Shown: positions 35,279 to 44,770, counted from the first letter of the stretch. The stretch: 64,000 nt of DNA from Phycisphaeraceae bacterium D3-23 (GCA_039555135.1 CP114179.1:496001-560000); one strand, 5' to 3'. The notes: generated by a model from the letters alone, not told the origin. A program made the numbers and translations.

Positions 35279-35379
35279 CGGTCGACGCAATGCACATGGC
35301 CAAGACACGGCCGACCACCCCGAGCGGCGGATCGACCGTGGTACATGATCTGGCTATTGGCTCATTGCTAACGGTTTTC

Positions 35380-36168
35380 TTACAGCCCCGTCTCGCTCAT
35401 CCATCGCATCGCCATCAGCGCCGCGCCCTGGGCCGAGGGGTGGACGCCGTCGCCGGCCCAGACGTTGGGCTGGCTGCCCGCCTCGACGGCTTCATCGAAC
35501 ATCGACTGGAACGGGACGAAGACCGCCCCCGCTGCTTCCGCGGCCTGCTTGCACAGCGCACGGCGGTTGTCAAAGTCGGGGAACCAGTTGTCGTTCACCG
35601 CGCCGCAGCGCAGGACGAACGGCTCACACACGACGAGCTTGGCGTCGGGCAGCGCTTCTTTCGTGCGGGCGAGGAGCGCGGCGAGTTGGTCGCCGTACTG
35701 CTCGGCGGTGCCGTCGTATCCGCCGTTGAGTCTGTGCCAGATGTCGTTGACGCCGATGAGGATCGAGACGAGGTCGGGGGCCAGGTCGATCGCGTCGCGG
35801 TCCCAGCGGTTGTCGAGGTCGGGGACCTTGTGCCCGGAGATGCCTCGGTTGTAGAGCTGGAGGCCTTTGTCGGGGTAGCGGGAGAGCAGGTGGTAGGCGA
35901 TGAGTTTCGCGTAGCCGTTGCCGAGCATGGCGAAGTCGTTGGCGGTGTCCTGGGTGTCGCGTGATCGGCCGGCGTCGGTGATGGAGTCGCCCTGGAGGAG
36001 GATCGTCGCGTTGTCGGGGAGCTGGTCGATCATGGGCTTGGCGTCGTCGGCCTGCTTGGTGTGGGCGTTGGCGCTGGACAGCGAAGCGCAGCCCGTCGCG
36101 GCAAGCGCGGCACCCGCCGCGGTCGAGGTTACGGTCGTGGCAAGCATCTCTCGGCGGGTCATCGGCAT
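35380..36168 (-). CDS. Tat-exported SGNH/GDSL hydrolase lipoprotein
   Basis: 262 residues from the ATG at 36168 with GAGGAG 6-7 bases upstream. The leader has TR5R6EML and ends in the lipobox A24TGC27. SGNH blocks: GDS62ITDAG (block I, Ser), NRGISGH (II, Gly), ILIGVNDIW (III, Asn), DGVHPSAQG (V, Asp and His). Family members cleave esters of lipids or of acetylated sugars; an outer-envelope carbohydrate esterase is plausible but not proven. Confidence 0.9.
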   Translation of the reverse strand: MPMTRREMLATTVTSTAAGAALAATGCASLSSANAHTKQADDAKPMIDQLPDNATILLQGDSITDAGRSRDTQDTANDFAMLGNGYAKLIAYHLLSRYPDKGLQLYNRGISGHKVPDLDNRWDRDAIDLAPDLVSILIGVNDIWHRLNGGYDGTAEQYGDQLAALLARTKEALPDAKLVVCEPFVLRCGAVNDNWFPDFDNRRALCKQAAEAAGAVFVPFQSMFDEAVEAGSQPNVWAGDGVHPSAQGAALMAMRWMSETGL

Positions 36169-36216
36169 GGCGGGCTCCTCGGGTGAATGTGAGGCCCACA
36201 GTCTAGCCAGAAACCC

Positions 36217-36295
36217 GGGTGCCACATAGCGCAGCTATGTGCGAAATCCGGTTTGATGAGGAGAGAAACACACATAGCTGCGCTATGTGGCACCC
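36217..36295. repeat. GGGTGCCAC inverted repeat, copy 1
   Basis: Perfect 25-bp arms, GGGTGCCACATAGC at the left and GCTATGTGGCACCC at the right, around a 29-base spacer. It lies between the SGNH and nitrilase genes. The outer ends match the element at 55443-55553. Confidence 0.88.
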
Positions 36296-36308
36296 GTCCC
36301 CAAGCGTG

Positions 36309-37223
36309 CTATTCGGTTTCACTGTCCGCCTCCGCCGGCACCAGCAACTCCGCATACAGAATCTCAACCGGCTGCTCGGGGTCGTCCTCAGCCTGTGTCA
36401 GGATCGTACCGTCGCGGGCGATGATCCGGCTCATCCCGTGGCCGTGCCACGCGGGGCCGTCGTACTCGGCAGGTTGGCACCAGTTCGCGCCGATGATGTT
36501 GAGGTCGTGGATCGCCGCGCGTCGTGGCAGGCCGACATCGAACCAGTCGCTGTCTTCGTGGTCGACCCACGCGATGCAATACAGCAGGTGGTCGACCTTG
36601 AGCCCCGACATCACCGGGCCTTGGTCGTGGATGTCGTAGCAGATGATCGTGCCGATTCGGCCGTAGGGCGTATCGACGACCGGGTTGCCGAGGTTGCCGA
36701 CCCAGGCCCAGCCGCGCTCGGCGTGCTGCCAGGGGTTTCGTTTGCGGTAGTGGATCGCGCGCTCGCCTTCGGGACCGACGACGACGATCGTGTTGTAGTA
36801 CCGGCCGGTCTTGCGGTCGACCTCGAGGATCGGCACGGTGATGTAGCAGTCGTGCTCATCGGAGAGTTCCGCGAACGCCCGGGTCGATGGCCCGGGCACG
36901 GTCTCCGCGGCGTCGCTCGGGTCGCGGCCGGTGAGCCCTTCGGTGATGTCGTATTCGCCGACCTGCCAGGTGGTCTGGATGTCGTGCGACATGTAACCCG
37001 TGACGGCGGTCTCGGGCAGGACGATCAGCTTCGCGCCGTGCTCGGCGGCTTCGGTGGCTAAGGCCAGCAGCCGCTCGCGGTTCACATCGGGCTCGCCCAA
37101 GGCGGAATCGACCTGGATCGCTGCGGCGAGGACGGTCCGCGCGGAATCGGTTTCTTCGTGTGCCAACACCGGATTGATGCCGGCCACACAAGCGAGAAGC
37201 AAGGCAACAAACTGCGTGCGCAT
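36309..37223 (-). CDS. secreted carbon-nitrogen hydrolase (nitrilase superfamily)
   Basis: 304 residues. A signal peptide spans 1-21 (VALLLACVAGINPVLA before HEE). Catalytic triad: Glu71 in LPETAVTG, Lys in HYRKRNP, Cys in IICYDIHD. These enzymes hydrolyse nitriles, amides or carbamoyl groups, and few are exported. The ATG overlaps the ispG stop in TGATG, so translation should be coupled to ispG although no shared pathway is evident. Substrate unknown. Confidence 0.87.
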   Translation of the reverse strand: MRTQFVALLLACVAGINPVLAHEETDSARTVLAAAIQVDSALGEPDVNRERLLALATEAAEHGAKLIVLPETAVTGYMSHDIQTTWQVGEYDITEGLTGRDPSDAAETVPGPSTRAFAELSDEHDCYITVPILEVDRKTGRYYNTIVVVGPEGERAIHYRKRNPWQHAERGWAWVGNLGNPVVDTPYGRIGTIICYDIHDQGPVMSGLKVDHLLYCIAWVDHEDSDWFDVGLPRRAAIHDLNIIGANWCQPAEYDGPAWHGHGMSRIIARDGTILTQAEDDPEQPVEILYAELLVPAEADSETE

Positions 37224-38527
37224 CACTGCCCCTCCACCGTGAGTGATACGCCTCCGTGCCCCGGTGCGTCGTCCACGTCCCCCGCCGCGATTTTGTCGAA
37301 GCCGCTGCCCAGTTCGCCGATCGGGTCGGGCGGGGCGATCTCGACAACCTTCTCGCCGAGCTTCGCTTCGCCGCGCTGGACCTTTTCCTCGAACTGCTTG
37401 CACTCGAGCAGCAGGCGTTCGAGGATTTCTTCTTCGGGGACGTTGGCGACCTTCTGGCCCTGGACGTAGATGATGCCGCGTTTGTTGCCGGCGAAGATCG
37501 CGACGTCCGCGCCCTCTGCCTCGCCCGGGCCGTTGACGATGCAGCCCATGACCGCGACCTTGATGGGCATGACCAGTTCGCTGAGCTTAGCGCGCACGTC
37601 CTGGATCAGCGTGAACAGGTCGACCTGGATTCGGCCGCAGGTCGGGCAGCCGATGAGGTCCACGCCGACGCGCTCGCGGAGCCCGAGGACGTACAACAAC
37701 TCTAAGCCGTCTTCGACTTCGTAGACCGGGTCGTTGGCGTAGCTGATGCGGATGGTGTCGCCGATGCCGGACGCGAGCAGGTGGCCCAGTGGGACGACGC
37801 TGCGGATCGTGCCGGTCTCTTTGGGGCCGGCGTGGGTCACGCCCAGGTGCAGCGGGTGGTCGAAGCGTTTGCTGACTTCGGTGTAGGCCGCGATGACGAG
37901 CGACGGATCGGGCGACTTCGCGCTGATGGTGATGTCGTAGAAGTCGTTCTCGTAGAAGATGTCGAGGTATTCTTCGAGCTTGGTGATCATGATGGCCAGG
38001 AAGTGGCCGTGCTTGTTGTCGGAGAAGACGCCGCCGAGTTCCTTCATCCGTTTTTGTTTGTCACGGCGTTCGACGATAGAGCCCTCGTTGACGCCGATGC
38101 GGATGGGGATGCCGCGCCCGCCGTTGGCTTCCTTGCAGGCGGCGATGACGTCTTCGACCTGCTTGCGGTCGTTGATATTGCCGGGGTTGAGCCGGATCTT
38201 GTGGACCCCGGCCGCGACGGACTCGAGCGCGCGGCCGAAGTGGAAGTGCACATCGGCGACGATCGGCACACGTACCTGCGGCATGATTTCTTTGAGCGCA
38301 TCGGTGTCGTTACGCCCGGGCACCGCGACGCGGACGATGTCCGCCCCGGCGGCGGCGAGCTTGTTGATCTCGGCGACGCAGGTGTCGATGTCGTGGGTGT
38401 ACCCGGCCGTCATCGACTGGACCGAGACCGGCGCGGGCGTCGTGCCGCCGACGCCGCCGCCGATACGAACGTGGCCGACGCGGTCGTCGCCGACGGATAC
38501 CTGGCGTGTAGGTCTGCGTGGTGTCAT
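37223..38527 (-). CDS. ispG: 4-hydroxy-3-methylbut-2-en-1-yl diphosphate synthase
   Basis: MEP pathway step before IspH: converts MEcPP to HMBPP with a 4Fe-4S cluster. 434 residues from the ATG at 38527. RPTRQVSVGDVRVGH-like start, VQSMTAGYTHDID and IRLNPGNI in the barrel, cluster ligands in LIGCPTCGR and AVMGCIVNGPGE. The C-terminal tail of about 60 residues beyond the cluster domain is charged and longer than in E. coli. The large middle insertion of plant and chlamydial forms is absent. Confidence 0.96.
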   Translation of the reverse strand: MTPRRPTRQVSVGDDRVGHVRIGGGVGGTTPAPVSVQSMTAGYTHDIDTCVAEINKLAAAGADIVRVAVPGRNDTDALKEIMPQVRVPIVADVHFHFGRALESVAAGVHKIRLNPGNINDRKQVEDVIAACKEANGGRGIPIRIGVNEGSIVERRDKQKRMKELGGVFSDNKHGHFLAIMITKLEEYLDIFYENDFYDITISAKSPDPSLVIAAYTEVSKRFDHPLHLGVTHAGPKETGTIRSVVPLGHLLASGIGDTIRISYANDPVYEVEDGLELLYVLGLRERVGVDLIGCPTCGRIQVDLFTLIQDVRAKLSELVMPIKVAVMGCIVNGPGEAEGADVAIFAGNKRGIIYVQGQKVANVPEEEILERLLLECKQFEEKVQRGEAKLGEKVVEIAPPDPIGELGSGFDKIAAGDVDDAPGHGGVSLTVEGQ

Positions 38528-38539
38528 GGTGGGATTATA

Positions 38540-38638
38540 GATCGGGTGCCGGGTCTCGGGTTGCGGGCCTCGTTTGCCAACCCACGACGTCGGTCTTCTC
38601 CACCCGAAACCCCGGAACCGGCACCCCAAACCCGATCC
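38540..38638. repeat. CGGGTTTCGGGTG-type inverted repeat upstream of ispG
   Basis: Left arm begins GATCGGGTGCCGGG and the right arm ends GGCACC...AACCCGATC, an imperfect palindrome of about 99 bases. It lies just before the ispG start. Similar arms flank 44771-44947. Confidence 0.55.
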
Positions 38639-38677
38639 AAAAAAGAAGCCCGCGATCAACTGCTTCACGCGGGCTTC
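38639..38677 (-). terminator. intrinsic terminator after the 38757-39329 gene
   Basis: On the minus strand AAGCCCGCG and CGCGGGCTT enclose a 13-base loop and are followed by C then six T. Confidence 0.85.
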
Positions 38678-38756
38678 CGGAGGGAAGAAAGCAACAGGAT
38701 GTTCGGCGTCGCTCGGCTGCGAGCCGGATGCAGAACAGATGGCGCGCTAACTCGGC

Positions 38757-39329
38757 TTAGTCGCCGACAGAAATCACGGTGCCATCCTTGCGGACGATGA
38801 CCGCGCCGCTGGTCTCGGGCATCTCGGCGTCGCCTTCGTAGATCGTCACCCGCATCGGCTCGACCGGTTCGGGCGGCGCCACGGCTTCACGGGCAGGACG
38901 CTCATCGCGTATCACGACGATCATCGGCTGTGAGGATTCCGCCGATTGACCCGCGCGGTCGCTGGTTTCGTTGCGTGATTGGCCGTGGAACTGCAGCACA
39001 CCCGTGCGCTCGGCCTGCGGCCGGTTTCGTGCGTGATAGCTGGCACGGGGGTGGATGCCGAACGTCCTGCGCCGGACGGGCCGCACATCGCGGCCGTCAC
39101 GGTGTACAGAGTTGTACGATCGAAAGCCCCGGCGGGCATCGACCAGACGGGTGCTCGTCGTGCTGAGGTAGGTCGAGGTCAGCGGCCGCAGCCGGTCGTG
39201 TGTTGCGTGCCGGCTGCTCGAATCTCGGATGATCGTGGCCTGCTCACGTGGATCGTCGCAGTCCCCCGCCATCGCGGGCACCGACATCGTCAGGGCGAGC
39301 AGCAGAACAACAAACAGCAGCTTACGCAT
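38757..39329 (-). CDS. secreted protein of unknown function
   Basis: 190 residues. Signal peptide about 1-21 (MRKLLFVVLLLALTMSVPAMA before GDCDD). The mature chain is basic, with many Arg, Ser and Thr, and ends in a short ordered block PMRVTIYEGDAEMPETSGAVIVRKDGTVISVGD. CTGGAGG lies before the ATG. A terminator follows. No family recognised. Confidence 0.72.
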   Translation of the reverse strand: MRKLLFVVLLLALTMSVPAMAGDCDDPREQATIIRDSSSRHATHDRLRPLTSTYLSTTSTRLVDARRGFRSYNSVHRDGRDVRPVRRRTFGIHPRASYHARNRPQAERTGVLQFHGQSRNETSDRAGQSAESSQPMIVVIRDERPAREAVAPPEPVEPMRVTIYEGDAEMPETSGAVIVRKDGTVISVGD

Positions 39330-39469
39330 CGTGGCCTCCAGTTTTCATCCCGGGATCGGCGGGCGGTTGCCTGCCACCTACATTGTTAGCGGATTGGACT
39401 GAAAAAACAAGGGTCTTTCGACCGAAAGTTAAGCTGGAGTACCGTTTTCTGCCCTGTGAGCCCCAATCG

Positions 39470-40510
39470 ATGCCTGAGACCTCCATGCTTTACCCGCTGC
39501 TGTTCGACCCGATCTATAAAGAGAAGGTCTGGGGCGGGCGGGCGCTGATGCGTCTGGGGCGTGAGCTGCCGGGCGATGCGGACACGCCAATCGGCGAGTC
39601 GTGGGAGCTCGTGGACCTCGCGACGACGAGCGCCTCGGGCGGGGGCGGCGCGGCCGAGCACTCCGTGGTCGCCAACGGCCCGCTGGCAGGGACACCGATC
39701 CACCGGCTCATCGCGGAGCACGGCGACGCGATCCTCGGCAAGTCGTTGAATCGTGGAGCACCCACCTTCCCGCTGCTCATCAAGTACCTCGACGCCCACG
39801 ACAACCTCTCGGTGCAGGTCCATCCCTCACCCGAGTACGCGGCGGCGCACCCCGAGGCGCACCTCAAGAGCGAGGCGTGGTACGTCGTTGATTGCGAGCC
39901 CGGCGCCGTGATCTACAAGGGGCTCAAGCCCGGCGTCACCGAAACGCAGCTCCGCGCCGCACTGAAGGCCAACACCGATGACGCGGTCGTGCCGCTTCTC
40001 AACGCCGTGCCCGTCAAGCCGGGCGACTGCCACTACCTGCCCAGCGGCACGTGCCACGCGCTGGGCGCGGGCGTCCTGGTCGCGGAGGTGCAGACGCCCA
40101 GCGACACAACATTCCGCGTGTACGACTGGGGCCGGACCGGGCGCGAACTGCATATCGAGCAAGCGATAGGGTGTATCAACTTCGACGACCCGGCCACTGA
40201 TTGGCCCAACGCGTGGGAGCAGCACGCCCCGCGCACGGTCGATATCGCCTTGCACACCCGGCTAGTCGCTTGCCCATTCTTCGAGATCGAGCGCATCGAT
40301 GTGAAGGCCGACGTCCAGACGTCTTGGCCCGTTGATCGGCCCGAGGTGTGGATGGTCCTGCGGGGCGAGGTCGGGTTCGTGGACCCCGCGGGCCAAACCA
40401 GCCGCGCGCACCAAGGCCATACCGTTTTGCTCCCCCCGGCCGGGCATCGGGTCGTCGTCACCGCCGCCGAGCCGACGCGTTGGCTGCGGGTCACGCTTCC
40501 TCGTACCTAG
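39470..40510 (+). CDS. manA: mannose-6-phosphate isomerase, class I
   Basis: Interconverts mannose-6-phosphate and fructose-6-phosphate with zinc. 346 residues from the ATG at 39470 (an ATG at 39485 is also possible). LLFDPIYKEKVWGGRAL, IGESWELVD, LIKYLDAHDNLSVQVHPS and KSEAWYVVD carry the cupin zinc ligands, with GTCHALGAGVLVAEVQ in the second half. The compact length fits the short bacterial form. It would supply fructose-6-phosphate from the mannose released by the GH38 and GH130 enzymes also in the window. Confidence 0.93.
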   Translation: MPETSMLYPLLFDPIYKEKVWGGRALMRLGRELPGDADTPIGESWELVDLATTSASGGGGAAEHSVVANGPLAGTPIHRLIAEHGDAILGKSLNRGAPTFPLLIKYLDAHDNLSVQVHPSPEYAAAHPEAHLKSEAWYVVDCEPGAVIYKGLKPGVTETQLRAALKANTDDAVVPLLNAVPVKPGDCHYLPSGTCHALGAGVLVAEVQTPSDTTFRVYDWGRTGRELHIEQAIGCINFDDPATDWPNAWEQHAPRTVDIALHTRLVACPFFEIERIDVKADVQTSWPVDRPEVWMVLRGEVGFVDPAGQTSRAHQGHTVLLPPAGHRVVVTAAEPTRWLRVTLPRT

Positions 40511-40617
40511 CGGGCCATCTATTGCGATCCGATTGACGATAACCTCACACCAGACGTTAACATGGCTAAGCTGTCGGGACGATAACGCTTAGACCGACTC
40601 CACCGTTTAGGAACGCC

Positions 40618-42072
40618 ATGAAACACTACGACTGCATCGTGATCGGCACAGGACCCGCGGGCCAGAAGGCCGCGATCCAGGCCGCCAAGCTCGGCAAGAG
40701 CGTCGCCATCATCGAGAAGGCGAAGGTCGTCGGTGGCGCGCAGATCAACACCGGCACGATCCCCTCCAAAGCCCTGCGCGAGGCCGCGCTCCACCTCACC
40801 GGCATCAACAAGCGCTCGCTCTACGGCGCGTCCTGCCGGGTCAAGAAAGACATCACGATCAAGGACATCGTCTCCGTCGCCGACGAGGTCATCCGCCACG
40901 AGTGGGAGGTCATCCTCGACCAGTTCGCGCGCAACGACATCGACCTCATCTGGGGCGAGGCCCACTTCGAAGGCCCGAACCTGATCCAGGTCGTCCGCGA
41001 AGATGAGAGCGAACTGCTCACCGCCGACAAATTCCTCCTCGCCGTCGGCACTCGCCCCGCCCGGCCCGACCATGTCCCGTTCAACGACGCCGACATCCTG
41101 TGCTCGGACCGCTTCCTCCACCTCGAAGCGCTGCCCGACACACTCATCGTCGTCGGCGGCGGCGTCATCGGTACCGAATACGCGTGCATCATGGCGACGC
41201 TCGGCGTCCACGTCATCCTCGTCGAAGGCCGCGACCAGGTGCTCGGCTTCCTCGACAAGGAAATCGCCGATGCGTTCCAGTACTTCATGCGCCAGTCCGG
41301 CATCACACTCCGCACCGGCGAGAAGGTCGAGCAGATCCGCGAGGTCGCGCCCCACGAGGGCAACGGCCGAAGCGTCCACGGCTCGCTCGTCGAGGCCCAA
41401 CTCGAATCCGGCAAGACCCTCCGCGCCGAGGCGCTCCTGTACTGCGTCGGCCGGCAGGGCGTCTGCAAGAACCTCGGCCTCGAAAACGCGGGCGTTACTT
41501 TCGACGACCGCGAACGGCTCAAGGTCAACGAGAACTACCAGACGCTCAACATGGAAGACCCCGACAACCCCAAGGTCGTCGAGCATATCTACGCGGCCGG
41601 CGACGTGATCGGCTTCCCCTCGCTCGCGTCGACGTCGATGGAGCAGGGCCGACGCGCGATCTGCCACGCCTTCGATGTTGCGGTCGAGGACTGGAACCAG
41701 AAGCTGTTCCCCTACGGCATCTACGCGGTGCCCGAGATCTCGATGGTCGGCAAGACCGAGCAGCAGCTCACCGACGAGGGCATCCCGTACGAGGCGGGCA
41801 TCGCGAGCTACAAAGAGATCGCCCGCGGCAAGCTGCTGGGCGACGAGAACGGCATGCTCAAGCTGCTCATCCACCAGGACACCCACGAGATCCTCGGCGT
41901 CCACGCCATCGGCACCGGCGCGACCGAGCTGATCCACATCGGGCAGACCGTGATGGCGATGAACGGCAAGGCCGAGTTCTTCATCAACAATGTCTTCAAC
42001 TTCCCGACCCTGGCCGAGGCCTACAAAATCGCGGCCTACAACGGGCTCAATAAGCTGGCGATGGTGGTGTAG
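40618..42072 (+). CDS. sthA: Si-specific NAD(P)+ transhydrogenase
   Basis: Soluble flavoprotein moving hydride between NADPH and NAD. 484 residues. FAD motif VIGTGPAGQ; in place of the redox-active CxxxxC of lipoamide dehydrogenases it has INTGTIPSKALREA, the mark of SthA. The second Rossmann motif is VVGGGVIGTEYA, and the C-terminal dimerisation domain contains IHIGQTVMAMNG. AGGA precedes the ATG by 6 bases. Confidence 0.95.
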   Translation: MKHYDCIVIGTGPAGQKAAIQAAKLGKSVAIIEKAKVVGGAQINTGTIPSKALREAALHLTGINKRSLYGASCRVKKDITIKDIVSVADEVIRHEWEVILDQFARNDIDLIWGEAHFEGPNLIQVVREDESELLTADKFLLAVGTRPARPDHVPFNDADILCSDRFLHLEALPDTLIVVGGGVIGTEYACIMATLGVHVILVEGRDQVLGFLDKEIADAFQYFMRQSGITLRTGEKVEQIREVAPHEGNGRSVHGSLVEAQLESGKTLRAEALLYCVGRQGVCKNLGLENAGVTFDDRERLKVNENYQTLNMEDPDNPKVVEHIYAAGDVIGFPSLASTSMEQGRRAICHAFDVAVEDWNQKLFPYGIYAVPEISMVGKTEQQLTDEGIPYEAGIASYKEIARGKLLGDENGMLKLLIHQDTHEILGVHAIGTGATELIHIGQTVMAMNGKAEFFINNVFNFPTLAEAYKIAAYNGLNKLAMVV

Positions 42073-42187
42073 GGACGGCGTACGCGCGGGCTTTGATGAA
42101 ATGGATGAAACTGATATGAACCGGCCGCCGTCCTTTAGGATGCTGCAGCCGCTTCAGTTTCTACCTACCCCTCACCAGGAGCCCGCG

Positions 42188-42475
42188 ATGCAACACCGTT
42201 TCCACCCACAGAGCATGATGGTCGGCGGCGTCGTGTCGGCCGTGTTGACCACGATGATCCTGCCGGCCTTCGGCAACAAGACCCCGCATGGCGCGGCGGA
42301 TAAACAGAACGATGCAGTCCGTGAGGTCGTCGTCCAGGCACAACGCTATGAGATCATCGCCATCGGCGACATCGCGTATCTCCTGGATACGGAAACCGGC
42401 GAGGTGTGGCGGAATCAGAATGCAACATCGCGCCGCTATCAAACCACCGATCATTTTTATGAGGAAAAAGACTGA
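42188..42475 (+). CDS. small exported or membrane-anchored protein, unknown
   Basis: 95 residues from the ATG at 42188, with CCAGGAG 7 bases before it. A hydrophobic stretch (MMVGGVVSAVLTTMILPAFG) near the N-terminus is followed by a short domain AQRYEIIAIGDIAYLLDTETGEVWR that looks like a single beta-propeller-type blade or a small beta sheet. It follows sthA by 115 bases. Family not recognised. Confidence 0.65.
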   Translation: MQHRFHPQSMMVGGVVSAVLTTMILPAFGNKTPHGAADKQNDAVREVVVQAQRYEIIAIGDIAYLLDTETGEVWRNQNATSRRYQTTDHFYEEKD

Positions 42476-42539
42476 GTTGAATGTTTGGCAGCGCCAGTGA
42501 TTTGGCAGCCGTCACGCTCTAGCCGGCATCGTGATGACC

Positions 42540-43616
42540 CTACAGTTCGAGCGGGGCGCATGCGGACTCTAGCCGCGCCAAATCGAACCCGCACACCCCG
42601 ATGTGCTCGTCTGCCGCGCCGTAGTACACATCGAGCCGGCCGTTATGGACGATCGCCGCCGTTGGGAAGACGACGTTATCGACAAAGCCGCGTCGCTCGA
42701 AGTCGTGCTCGGGCCGCATGAACGGCCCGGCCGTCCGCGCGACGACACGCCACGGCTCGTCACGGTCCAGCAACACCGCGCCGGCCGAGTACACCCCCGC
42801 CCCGCCGTCGCCGGGCTGCTTGTCCGAGCCGTGGACCAGCACCAGCCAGCCGCGGTCGGTGCGGATCGGCGGCGTGCTGCCGCCCACGCGGTCGCGGAAC
42901 GCGCCGCCCAGCGACACGCCCTCCACCGGCCGATGACCGCCCCAATGCGTGAACTCGTCGCTCTCCGCAAACCACACGCGCGGCGGCGCGAACTTCATGC
43001 TCGGCATCGGCCGATGCAGCATCGCGTAACGCCCGCCCACCTTCTCCGGGAACAGCAGCACGTCCTTGTTGTCCGGCGGGAGGATGACGCCCCGGCGCTC
43101 AAAGGCCACGAAGTCCTGCGTCGATATCAGCATCGTGCAGACGCCCAGCGGCGAGACACCGACATAGGTGAAGTGGTACGTGTCGCCGATCCGCGTGATG
43201 CGTGGGTCTTCGATGCCGTACGTCTCGTGCGGGCCCTCGGGCAGGATGCGTAGCGCTTCGACCGCAGACGCGGCGTACCCCGGCCCGCTGTGCTCCGCCC
43301 AGAACAGCCGGAGGTGCGAGACAAATCGCAGGCGGACCCGGCCGGTCGTTTTCGAGACCAGGGTGCGCGGGTCGCCGGTCTCACATTCATCGCAGGCCAG
43401 CCAGTCGATGTGCAGCGCTCCCGCGTCGTAACGCGGCGACGGGAAGTACCCCGCGCGCTCCTCGACGGGCTGCTCCACGACCCGCGCCAAGATCGCAGTG
43501 CGCCCGCCCACCTCCACCACCCCCGGGTTGAACACGCCGACCACGCGCATGCGTGGGTCGCTGGGTTCGAGGTCGCCGGGCGACAACAGCTTGTGGGTGA
43601 AGAGGCGTTGGATCAT
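42540..43616 (-). CDS. glycoside phosphorylase/hydrolase, GH130
   Basis: 358 residues, five-bladed beta-propeller family. GVFNPGVVEVGGRTAILARV near the start, ETYGIEDPRITRIGDTYHFTYV (with the catalytic Asp in GIEDPR) and the C-terminal GFVDNVVFPTAAI followed by LDVYYGAADEHIGV are typical. GH130 members phosphorolyse beta-1,4 or beta-1,2 mannosides to mannose-1-phosphate, or hydrolyse them. Which group this belongs to is not decided here. Possibly linked in metabolism to manA and the alpha-mannosidase. Confidence 0.9.
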   Translation of the reverse strand: MIQRLFTHKLLSPGDLEPSDPRMRVVGVFNPGVVEVGGRTAILARVVEQPVEERAGYFPSPRYDAGALHIDWLACDECETGDPRTLVSKTTGRVRLRFVSHLRLFWAEHSGPGYAASAVEALRILPEGPHETYGIEDPRITRIGDTYHFTYVGVSPLGVCTMLISTQDFVAFERRGVILPPDNKDVLLFPEKVGGRYAMLHRPMPSMKFAPPRVWFAESDEFTHWGGHRPVEGVSLGGAFRDRVGGSTPPIRTDRGWLVLVHGSDKQPGDGGAGVYSAGAVLLDRDEPWRVVARTAGPFMRPEHDFERRGFVDNVVFPTAAIVHNGRLDVYYGAADEHIGVCGFDLARLESACAPLEL

Positions 43617-43646
43617 GGGGGAACCAAGAACAGCCGGCGTTTGCGT

Positions 43647-44756
43647 TTACATCGGCAGCGTCTCGCCGAAGAAGCGTGTCCAGTTGCCGTGCATCATGAG
43701 TGCGATGTCTTCGTCGCTCCAGCCCCGGCCCTGCAGGGTCTCGACCAGCTTGTGCAGGTCACGGTGCGTGTCGATCTCGGCCGGCATGTGCTCGGCCCCG
43801 AAGCCGCCGTCCGCGTCGGTGCCCAGCGCGATGTGCCTGGCGCTGCCCGCGCGTTGGCAGATGTGGTCCGCGTGGTCGGCGAGGATCGTCAGCGGGACCT
43901 GCCCCTTCCCGCCGTCGCGTTGGTACTCCTTCATCAGGAACGCGTTGAGCAGCGGCAGGCCGATGACGCCGCCGCGCTCGACGATTGTGTTGATCTGCGC
44001 ATCGGTGTGGTTGCGCGGAATGTCGCAGATCGATCGGCAGCACGTGTGGCTCGAATAGATGCGACCCTCGAAAAGATCCACCGCCTCGGTAAACGTCTGG
44101 TCGGCGGTATGCGTCAGGTCGAGCGGCATCCCGAGCCGTTCCATGATGGGCAGTAGTTGTCGGCCCATATCGCTCAGCGGGCCGTCCACATCGTGCGAGT
44201 TCCCCTTGCCGCCGTCCATGCTCCCGGGTGTGCCGTGGGCGTATCGGCTTTGACCGAAGTGCGCGAGCATGAGCGTGCGCAGCCCCAGGCCGTGCCACAT
44301 CTCAAGTTCGGTGGGGGTCGTGATCGGGTCCGCGCCTTCCATCGTGAGGATGATGCCCACGGGCGTCGAGACCGGGTCGGCCGACCACTCGTCCAGGTGC
44401 TCGCGCAGCGCCGAAGCGGTCGTAAGGATCTTGATCTCGCCGCGCCCGGACAACAGCTTGTAGTAGGCGAGCTGCCCCATGCCCACCGCGTGGCTCATCG
44501 ACTGGGCGGGCCAGTCGCCGTCATAGACGTTTTCCCGGCAGGCGTCGATGTACGGCTTGCACCGCGCGATGACCGTCGTCAGCACGACCGGCGTGTTGCT
44601 CGCACGCAGCTCGGGGATGCTCACGGTGCTGATGCCCCGGCCGTCGTGGACGCCGGCGGCTTCGCGTTCACGGATGTGCGCGACATCCCAGGTCTGCCCG
44701 CGTTCGTGGTCCAGGGCGTTCATGGCCATATCGAGGTGGCCGTCGAAGATCATCAT
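43647..44756 (-). CDS. M19 family dipeptidase (membrane dipeptidase/renal type)
   Basis: 369 residues, cytoplasmic by sequence (no leader). IFDGHLDMAMNAL has the HxD zinc ligands, LTMEGADPI the bridging Glu, LDLTHTAD and YSSHTCCRSICD the two later His ligands, and GTDADGG the catalytic-site Asp. Cleaves dipeptides, in some members with D-residues. The start may be 44756 or 44753. It ends 31 bases before the GH130 start on the same strand and may be co-transcribed with it. Confidence 0.92.
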   Translation of the reverse strand: MMIFDGHLDMAMNALDHERGQTWDVAHIREREAAGVHDGRGISTVSIPELRASNTPVVLTTVIARCKPYIDACRENVYDGDWPAQSMSHAVGMGQLAYYKLLSGRGEIKILTTASALREHLDEWSADPVSTPVGIILTMEGADPITTPTELEMWHGLGLRTLMLAHFGQSRYAHGTPGSMDGGKGNSHDVDGPLSDMGRQLLPIMERLGMPLDLTHTADQTFTEAVDLFEGRIYSSHTCCRSICDIPRNHTDAQINTIVERGGVIGLPLLNAFLMKEYQRDGGKGQVPLTILADHADHICQRAGSARHIALGTDADGGFGAEHMPAEIDTHRDLHKLVETLQGRGWSDEDIALMMHGNWTRFFGETLPM

Positions 44757-44770
44757 GTGTTGCTCGGGTA

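Noticed and set aside
34040-35371. 443-residue plus-strand frame antisense to the ABC permease
   Set aside because: Asp/Glu/Gly/Val-rich shadow; the permease on the other strand has EAA motifs and helices.
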